DNA from: Mogibacterium sp.
GTDB taxonomy: Bacteria > Bacillota > Clostridia > Peptostreptococcales > Anaerovoracaceae
NCBI GenBank assembly: GCA_021442505.1
Contig: JABUTC010000027.1
Location: forward strand, 1,750 to 7,609
Reading direction: 5' to 3'
DNA length: 5,860 bases
Part shown: positions 1 through 4,561 of the stretch, piece by piece
Position numbering within the stretch: position 1 is the first letter of the stretch
Layout of the letters: each line of letters opens with the position of its first letter
Notes under the pieces: model-generated
What the model was told of the DNA's origin: nothing
Databases searched by the model: none
Seen by the model: only the letters and a program-made list of their open reading frames with translations
Program-made: the position numbers and the translations under genes

Positions 1-472
1 CACCCAAAGCGTAAATGAGCTTGTCATACTTGAACTCAGCTCCATCCTCGCAGAAAATCTTCTTTGCCTCAACATCAATTGAGCTGACTTTTCTACCCTT
101 CTGAACGAATATCTTTCTCTCTGCAAACCAGTCATTGCCGGATATAGCAAGCTGATTATCAGAGAAGTCCTCAAGCAGCGCCTTCGTCAGCATCGGGCGA
201 TTGTACGGCAGCTCATTCTCATCAGTAATGATACTGATGAAGCAGGTCTTGTTTCTATCACGAACTGCCTCAGCAGCATAGTACGCAGCAGGACCTCCTC
301 CAATAATAAAGATGTTCTCATAAGTATCATTTCTGAAATCAGTCTTTGTTACAGGTGCCTCAATCCATTTGTCAGGTCCTACACCACACACCGGGCAAAC
401 TCCTGATTCAGGATCAAAAACCTCTCCGCAAACAAGACATTTAACAAGTTTCTTTTCCGGTTCAAATACCAT
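1..472 (-). CDS. FAD-dependent NAD(P)H:rubredoxin-type oxidoreductase with N-terminal rubredoxin-like domain (partial, C-terminus beyond left edge)
   Basis: Reading from the ATG at 472, 157 codons are in the window and stay open to the left edge. Residues 12-29 hold a short rubredoxin-like iron site (CLVCG at 12-16, CPVCG at 26-30) with only 10 residues between the two Cys pairs, far shorter than in classical rubredoxin and like the rubrerythrin tail. A linker follows, then a Rossmann FAD-binding start with IIGGGPAA at 56-63 and the motif LPYNRPMLTKAL at 88-99. That motif resembles the PPYxRPxLSKxL segment of NADH:rubredoxin reductases and the related NirB/ferredoxin-reductase flavoproteins. 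I infer that it passes electrons from NAD(P)H through FAD to its own or a neighbour's rubredoxin centre, in the cytoplasm. The NAD(P)H-binding half is outside the window, so the cofactor and final acceptor cannot be judged. The start lies 2 bases after the stop of the upstream flavodoxin-rubredoxin gene, so co-translation is likely. Confidence 0.87.
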   Translation of the reverse strand, partial: MVFEPEKKLVKCLVCGEVFDPESGVCPVCGVGPDKWIEAPVTKTDFRNDTYENIFIIGGGPAAYYAAEAVRDRNKTCFISIITDENELPYNRPMLTKALLEDFSDNQLAISGNDWFAERKIFVQKGRKVSSIDVEAKKIFCEDGAEFKYDKLIYALG

Positions 473-474
473 AA

Positions 475-1122
475 TTACATCTCCTTGAACACGCTTGCCG
501 GCTGCTTGCATGTCGGGCACTGCTCCGGTGGATTGTCTCCTACGTGCACATGTCCGCATACTGAGCAGATCCATCTCTTCTGTCCGGCATTAGGGTCCTC
601 TACTACCGGGCATGCCTCGAGTGTTGCCGCAACCTCATCTGCAATCTTTGCAGCAGTCTCTTCTGAGAATTCTCCCATGTCCTCGATAACCATACCTGTG
701 AGTTCTGAGAACTTACCGAGTATAGCCTTCTCTTCCATTGTCAGTGTGTCAACTCTGAGCTGACCTGCCATAAAGAACTTGTTGAAGCTTGCAGGCTTTG
801 CAATATCGGCGATAGCTTCTGCCACTGAAGGAAACTCCTTCTCTGAGAAAAGGCCCTCTCCTACAACAACAAGGTTCTTATAGTTCAGCTTGCCTTGCAT
901 TCTCTGAAGAAACAGCTTTGTGAGCTGTGCTGTATAAGGTCCTCTAAAACCGAATACGAGAACGAGGCTGTCATAAGTGTTCTCATCTTCTGCCTGAAAA
1001 GGCGTATCTACATTTACGCAAAGGCAAGGCTTGTCATCACCTGCAGTAAGCTTTGATGCAATTGCCTGTGCCAGTTTCTTTGCACTACCGTGCTGTGTCT
1101 CATAACATACGATTGATCTCAT
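475..1122 (-). CDS. Flavodoxin-like protein with C-terminal rubredoxin-like domain
   Basis: A 215-residue cytoplasmic protein with two domains. Residues 1-170 are flavodoxin-like: a first beta strand leads into ETQHGSAK (8-15), the expected FMN-phosphate loop, and VFGFRG at 56-61 is the likely second FMN loop. The stretch FFMAGQLRVDTLTMEEK (116-132) recalls the HemG/Flavodoxin_5 branch rather than classical electron-transfer flavodoxins. After a linker (about 171-181), residues 184-212 form a rubrerythrin-type rubredoxin domain with iron ligands Cys186, Cys189, Cys202 and Cys205. No transmembrane segment or signal peptide is seen. It probably carries electrons between an FMN and an Fe(Cys)4 centre; the coupled oxidoreductase downstream is the obvious electron donor. 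The final acceptor is unknown: no diiron oxidase or rubrerythrin is in the window. The start is supported by AAGGAGG at 1131-1137, 8 bases upstream. A HemG-like protoporphyrinogen oxidase role is possible but unsupported by context. Confidence 0.87.
   Translation of the reverse strand: MRSIVCYETQHGSAKKLAQAIASKLTAGDDKPCLCVNVDTPFQAEDENTYDSLVLVFGFRGPYTAQLTKLFLQRMQGKLNYKNLVVVGEGLFSEKEFPSVAEAIADIAKPASFNKFFMAGQLRVDTLTMEEKAILGKFSELTGMVIEDMGEFSEETAAKIADEVAATLEACPVVEDPNAGQKRWICSVCGHVHVGDNPPEQCPTCKQPASVFKEM
481..486 (-). promoter_or_regulatory. Ribosome binding site embedded in the upstream gene
   Basis: The minus strand reads AAGGAG, 8 bases before the ATG at 472. It lies inside the last codons (Lys213-Glu214) of the flavodoxin-rubredoxin gene, whose TAA is at 475-477. 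This fixes the start of the downstream oxidoreductase and implies translational coupling, so the two redox proteins should be made together. Confidence 0.8.
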
Positions 1123-1130
1123 AACCGTCT

Positions 1131-1137
1131 CCTCCTT
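1131..1137 (-). promoter_or_regulatory. Strong ribosome binding site of the flavodoxin-rubredoxin gene
   Basis: The minus strand reads AAGGAGG, 8 bases before the ATG at 1122. It is near-perfect and confirms the chosen start. Confidence 0.75.
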
Positions 1138-1145
1138 CTTTTCAA

Positions 1146-1174
1146 ATTATATTATAACCCGCGAAAAACTTTAA
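1146..1174 (-). promoter_or_regulatory. Possible internal promoter for the two redox genes
   Basis: On the minus strand two overlapping perfect TATAAT hexamers occur, at 1151-1156 and 1146-1151, straddling the aldolase stop codon. Seventeen bases upstream of the second is TTAAAG (1169-1174), which matches only three of six positions of the TTGACA consensus. A start near 1139 would leave a short leader that still contains the strong ribosome binding site. The -35 is weak and the region is AT-rich, so a chance match is quite possible. If real, it would let the redox pair be expressed independently of the sugar-acid genes. Confidence 0.3.
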
Positions 1175-1988
1175 TATGTCTGAGTGCATTTTCATACATG
1201 CCCTCTGTCATCGCAGTGTTGAGTTCAAAATAAGTGTGTTTTCCCTCTGTTGCAAGGTACTCTGTCGCAAACTTGGTTACATTGTTAAAGCTTGCGGTTC
1301 CAATATTAATCTTGGCAATTCCCAGGGAGATTGCCTTGCGAAAATCTTCGTCGGATATGCCGCTTCCGCCATGAAGCACGAGAGGCATACCGGCCTTCCT
1401 GTTTATCTCCTCAAGGATGTCAAATGCGAGAACCGGCGCAGTAGGATAATCACCGTGCGCATTGCCTATTGCGACTGCCAGACACGAGATACCTGTTCTC
1501 TCGCAGAATTCTTTTGCCTTGTCCGGATTAGTACATAGAATACCATGATCTGAAAGACCATCCTCGCTTCCGCCAACAAGACCAAGTTCTCCCTCTACCG
1601 AAGCACCATATGCGGATGCGATATCCACTATATTCTTAGTACCTCTGATATTCTCTTCGAATTCATCTGTGGAACCGTCATACATTACTGAGGTAAAACC
1701 GTATTCCAGGGCCTTTCTGATTGTTTCCTCTGTTCTGCTGTGGTCAAAATTTACAGCGACATCAACCTTAGCCTCACGAGCAGCCTGGACCATTCCAGGT
1801 CCGATGATTTCAAGAGGTGCATATTTGAGCAGTCTCTCAGCAATCTGAATAATTATAGGAACTTCAAGTTCATCCGCTGCACGGATTGCTCCTCTGACCA
1901 TCTCAAGACTTCCACCATTAAAAGCCGGGATGCAATTCCCCTCTTTCCATGCCTTATCTACGATTTCCTTCATTGTAACAAGAGCCAT
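1152..1988 (-). CDS. Class II (zinc) ketose-bisphosphate aldolase, FBA/GatY/KbaY family, divergent
   Basis: 278 residues, close to the length of the short GatY/KbaY-type class II aldolases. The N-terminus MALVTMKEIVDKA is typical of the family and supports the ATG at 1988, with AAGGAGG at 1996-2002. The TIM-barrel motifs are present in order: FDH at 81-83 (Asp82 as the presumed catalytic acid, His83 as zinc ligand), GFTSVMYDGS at 97-106, EGELG at 132-136, AHGDY at 177-181 (His178 as zinc ligand), LHGGSG at 205-210 (His206 as zinc ligand) and KINIGT at 226-231. Family members reversibly cleave ketose bisphosphates to DHAP plus an aldehyde. Following a PdxA2 that would make DHAP, it could condense DHAP with glyceraldehyde 3-phosphate or another aldehyde. 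Several normally conserved neighbours differ: NFDHS replaces the usual HLDHG/H, GNAHG replaces GTAHG, and Gly230 replaces the Asp/Ala of NVxT. The exact substrate is therefore uncertain and a housekeeping fructose-bisphosphate role should not be assumed. Confidence 0.9.
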   Translation of the reverse strand: MALVTMKEIVDKAWKEGNCIPAFNGGSLEMVRGAIRAADELEVPIIIQIAERLLKYAPLEIIGPGMVQAAREAKVDVAVNFDHSRTEETIRKALEYGFTSVMYDGSTDEFEENIRGTKNIVDIASAYGASVEGELGLVGGSEDGLSDHGILCTNPDKAKEFCERTGISCLAVAIGNAHGDYPTAPVLAFDILEEINRKAGMPLVLHGGSGISDEDFRKAISLGIAKINIGTASFNNVTKFATEYLATEGKHTYFELNTAMTEGMYENALRHIKVFRGL

Positions 1989-1995
1989 AACGGTT

Positions 1996-2002
1996 CCTCC
2001 TT
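1996..2002 (-). promoter_or_regulatory. Ribosome binding site of the aldolase gene, just downstream of the hairpin
   Basis: The minus strand reads AAGGAGG, 7 bases before the ATG at 1988. It begins 6 bases after the outer stem of the hairpin at 2009-2042, close enough for the structure to influence ribosome access. Confidence 0.75.
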
Positions 2003-2008
2003 AATAAG

Positions 2009-2042
2009 TATAAGCGGGCCCCGCAAAGCGGGACCCTTTATA
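2009..2042 (-). terminator. Strong intergenic RNA hairpin between permease and aldolase genes (attenuator or mRNA-stabilising element)
   Basis: In the minus-strand transcript a 9-bp stem pairs GGGUCCCGC (2036-2028) with GCGGGGCCC (2024-2016) across a UUU loop, with one U-G wobble. An outer 5-bp stem pairs UAUAA (2042-2038) with UUAUA (2013-2009), separated by a small internal loop. No clean U run follows; the RNA continues UUAUACUUAUUAAGGAGG into the aldolase ribosome binding site. It is therefore more likely a leaky terminator or a 3'-end stabiliser that sets permease-to-aldolase ratios than a full stop. Confidence 0.6.
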
Positions 2043-2057
2043 TAAATGTATTAATGA

Positions 2058-3473
2058 TTAATGCATAAAGAAGCTCAGTATGATGATTTCTACAACACCA
2101 ACTGCCCATGCAATTGTTGATGTAACTGACCAGATTGTGAGCTGTTCCTTAGCCTCCGAAACTCCAAGAGTTCTGTTAACTACCCAGAAATAGCTGTCAT
2201 TGAAGTATCCGAAGAAGAGTGATCCTACGCAGCATGCAACAGCTCCCAGGAATGGGTTAGCGCCTGCTGCAATGAGGATAGGAGCCGAGATTCCGGCAGC
2301 AGTTGTCATAGCAACTGTACCTGAACCCTGTATGAATCTCATTGCTGTTGAGATGATAAGTGGAAGTACAATGATTGGAATAGCTGTCTCAGCAAGTCCG
2401 CCGGCCATATAAGCGCCGAGTCCTGAATCCTTGATAATCTGTCCAAGAGCTCCGCCGCCTCCGGTTACGAGCATGATGATTCCTGCACTTGCCATACCTT
2501 TTTCCATCTCCTGAAGCAGTGTATTTCTGTCAAATGGCTTACCAAGTGTGAAGATAGCACACAGAAGACCGAGACCTACGGCAACGATTGGCTGTCCGAG
2601 GAATACGAGAATCTGCATAACACCTGTTGTCAGACCAAGAGCTGAGAATACTGTGTTGATGAGGATGAGCACGATTGGGAGAATCAGAGGCATAAATGAC
2701 ATCAATGCACCAGGAACTCCTTCCATATCCATCTGGAATGCTGCCTCATAATCAGGCTCTCTGTACTCTGCATCTACTATGTTTCCGTTCTCATCAGGAA
2801 TTCTGTAGAACTTCTTTGAGAGGAACTTTCTTGCATAGAAAATACAAGCGATAGTCATAGGCAGTGCGAGCACCAGTGAAAGCAGGATGAATTTACCAAC
2901 ATCAATTCCGAAGATACCGCAAACTCCAAGTGGGCCCGGTGTAGGTGGAACCAGTGAGTGAGTAATAACAAGACCTGCAGCAAGAGCTACACCAAGTCCG
3001 ATTACCGACTTCTTGGTTGTCTGTGAAAGAGCCTTTGCGATTGGTGAAAGTACCACGAATCCCGAGTCGCAGAAAATAGGAATTGATACAAGGAATCCTG
3101 TGATAGCGAGAGCCTCTTCTTCTTTACCCTTTCCAAACAGCTTAAGGAATGTATAAGCCATTCTTTTAGCTGCGCCTGAGACCTCGAAGATTTGACCCAT
3201 CATTACACCAAATCCGATGATAATACCTATACTGCCCAGCGTGCCTCCAAAGCCCGACGTAATGGAGTTAACAATACCGATTGTTTTATCCACCCCATCA
3301 ACAGTGTAGGTTGTGTTAAGCAGAGGCATACCTCCGATAACACCTACGATTACGGTTGTCATAATGAGCGCTAGGAATGCCTGAACCTTTGTCTTCAGTA
3401 CCAGCAGAATAAGGATTGCGATACCGATAAACAGACCGATCAGCATTCTTTGTCCGTCTAGTCCGTAAGCCAT
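2058..3473 (-). CDS. GntP-family sugar-acid permease (gluconate/threonate-type symporter)
   Basis: A 471-residue polytopic inner-membrane protein, close to the usual GntP family length, with about 12 or more hydrophobic segments (roughly 10-29, 31-52, 76-95, 121-145, 157-178, 193-215, 256-278, 286-310, 327-345, 362-378, 395-422, 447-468). Family hallmarks are clear: GFGGTLGSIGIIIGFG at 74-89, CDSGFVVLSPIAKAL at 135-149, HSLVPPTPGP at 172-181, QGSGTVAMTTAAG at 382-394 and NDSYFWVV at 425-432. A hydrophilic central loop (about 217-252) is acidic. GntP proteins are proton symporters for gluconate and related hydroxy-acids. Its place between PdxA2 and the aldolase suggests that it imports the C4 acid handled by the kinase; that substrate is inferred from context. 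The start at 3473 has AAGGAGG at 3480-3486, 6 bases upstream. It is complete and shows no sign of damage. Confidence 0.96.
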   Translation of the reverse strand: MAYGLDGQRMLIGLFIGIAILILLVLKTKVQAFLALIMTTVIVGVIGGMPLLNTTYTVDGVDKTIGIVNSITSGFGGTLGSIGIIIGFGVMMGQIFEVSGAAKRMAYTFLKLFGKGKEEEALAITGFLVSIPIFCDSGFVVLSPIAKALSQTTKKSVIGLGVALAAGLVITHSLVPPTPGPLGVCGIFGIDVGKFILLSLVLALPMTIACIFYARKFLSKKFYRIPDENGNIVDAEYREPDYEAAFQMDMEGVPGALMSFMPLILPIVLILINTVFSALGLTTGVMQILVFLGQPIVAVGLGLLCAIFTLGKPFDRNTLLQEMEKGMASAGIIMLVTGGGGALGQIIKDSGLGAYMAGGLAETAIPIIVLPLIISTAMRFIQGSGTVAMTTAAGISAPILIAAGANPFLGAVACCVGSLFFGYFNDSYFWVVNRTLGVSEAKEQLTIWSVTSTIAWAVGVVEIIILSFFMH

Positions 3474-3506
3474 AAAAAACCTCCTTAAAAATGAAATAAT
3501 CTATAT

Positions 3507-3530
3507 GCTAGAGGGTTTCCCCCGTATAGC
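3507..3530 (-). other. Small RNA hairpin between pdxA2 and the permease gene
   Basis: In the 57-base gap the transcript can form a compact hairpin starting directly after the pdxA2 stop. GGGGG pairs with CCCUC around an AAA loop (or GGGG with CCCU around GAAA), extended by GCUA/UAGC with a 3-base bulge. It is followed by a mixed A/U stretch rather than a terminator U run. It may adjust RNA stability or processing between a soluble enzyme and a membrane protein; the stem is short, so this is tentative. Confidence 0.4.
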
Positions 3531-4529
3531 CTATTTTGTAAACGCCGGAGCGTATTTTGCCGCAAGTCTGATAGCTTCCTTCATACTTACAGCTCCTGCG
3601 ATGCCCTTTCCTGCGATGTCAAATGCCGTTCCGTGGTCTACCGACGTTCTCAGTATAGGCATGCCGTTTGTGATTGCGATTGTACGGTCAAAATCAAGTG
3701 TCTTTGTCGCAATATGACCCTGGTCGTGATAGAGCGACAGAACCGAATTGTATTTTCCAAGCTCAGCCTGATGGAATACCGAGTCAGCAGGAACAGGTCC
3801 TGCAACATTGTAGCCCATCTTTTTGAGTTCCTCTACAGCCGGAGCAATCTCGTTAACTTCTTCCCATCCGAAAAGTCCGTGCTCTCCTGAATGAGGATTA
3901 AGTCCTGCAACAGCCATAGTTCCTTCTGTAACTCCAAGCTTCTTGAGAGCCTCTGTGCATCTTACAACGTAGTCGATAATTCTATCTTTTGTAATCATAT
4001 CGAGCATATCACGAAGTGACACGTGTCTGGTAAGGAAGACAACGCGCATCTCGTTTGTCTCAAACATCGTCAGCGGATCTGCAGTATCTGTAAGTCCACC
4101 AAAAATCTCTGTATGACCAATGTAGTTAATCTCAGCTGCATGAAGTGCTTCCTTGTTGATTGGAGTAGTTGCAACGGCGTCAGCCTTGCCTTCCATAGTA
4201 ATCTGAATGCTCTTCTCAATATACTCGAATGCGGCTTTTCCACACATTGCACTTACCTTGCCATACTCGAATTTATCCATATCGATATTGTCGAGGTCAA
4301 TCATGTTGAGCACGCCCTCGCTGTAGTCACCGTCAGCAGGGTCTTCAACGACTTTTACACGCAGGTCCTCGCCTGTAATCTCGATGGCCTTCTCAACAAT
4401 CTTTCTGTCGCCGACAACGATGCAGTTTGTGATGGCGAAAAGCTCCTTGTCTGCTATTGATCTTGCGACAATTTCTGGTCCGATTCCGGCAGGGTCGCCA
4501 AGAGTTACGGCAATCAATGGTTTCTTCAT
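3531..4529 (-). CDS. pdxA2: PdxA2-type 4-phospho-sugar-acid dehydrogenase (D-threonate/D-erythronate 4-phosphate, NAD-dependent, decarboxylating)
   Basis: 332 residues, the usual length of the PdxA family. Hallmarks in order: GDPAGIGPEI at 11-20, GHTE at 138-141, His169 in FLTRHV, NPHSGEHG at 211-218, YHDQG at 267-271 and RTSVDHGTAFDIAG at 294-307. His169, His213 and His268 match the divalent-metal ligands of PdxA. PdxA itself oxidises 4-phosphohydroxythreonine in vitamin B6 synthesis. PdxA2 paralogues instead oxidise and decarboxylate D-threonate 4-phosphate to DHAP. The GHI after YHDQ (rather than the LPVLK of PdxA) and the direct pairing with a DUF1537 kinase and a GntP permease favour PdxA2. 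The start at 4529 is preceded by AAGGGA, 7 bases upstream, within a 32-base gap after the kinase gene. It would be the NADH-generating step of the module. A B6 role cannot be excluded by sequence alone but no other pdx gene is nearby. Confidence 0.92.
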   Translation of the reverse strand: MKKPLIAVTLGDPAGIGPEIVARSIADKELFAITNCIVVGDRKIVEKAIEITGEDLRVKVVEDPADGDYSEGVLNMIDLDNIDMDKFEYGKVSAMCGKAAFEYIEKSIQITMEGKADAVATTPINKEALHAAEINYIGHTEIFGGLTDTADPLTMFETNEMRVVFLTRHVSLRDMLDMITKDRIIDYVVRCTEALKKLGVTEGTMAVAGLNPHSGEHGLFGWEEVNEIAPAVEELKKMGYNVAGPVPADSVFHQAELGKYNSVLSLYHDQGHIATKTLDFDRTIAITNGMPILRTSVDHGTAFDIAGKGIAGAVSMKEAIRLAAKYAPAFTK

Positions 4530-4561
4530 TTGTTTTCCCTTCTTTCTGTGTTGCTATAGCC

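Noticed and set aside
1176..1538. 120-codon plus-strand open frame opposite the aldolase gene
   Set aside because: Composition and position are explained by the well-supported aldolase on the other strand; no motif of its own.
1152..1988. OtnC-type (AraD-like) decarboxylase for a D-erythronate/L-threonate pathway
   Set aside because: The motifs (FDH, AHGDY, LHGGSG, KINIGT) are those of the class II fructose-bisphosphate aldolase family, not the AraD/FucA/OtnC family.
2009..2042. Full Rho-independent terminator ending an operon after the permease
   Set aside because: The hairpin is strong, but the expected U run is missing and the aldolase ribosome binding site follows directly, so read-through seems likely.
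4023..4460. 145-codon open frame on the plus strand
   Set aside because: It lies entirely antisense to pdxA2, is rich in Cys/Leu/Asn without a recognisable domain, and has no convincing ribosome binding site. It is a shadow of the coding strand, as are the other plus-strand frames.
3531..4529. Housekeeping vitamin B6 gene pdxA
   Set aside because: Neighbouring DUF1537 kinase and GntP permease and the YHDQGHI form favour the catabolic PdxA2 paralogue; not fully excluded by sequence alone.
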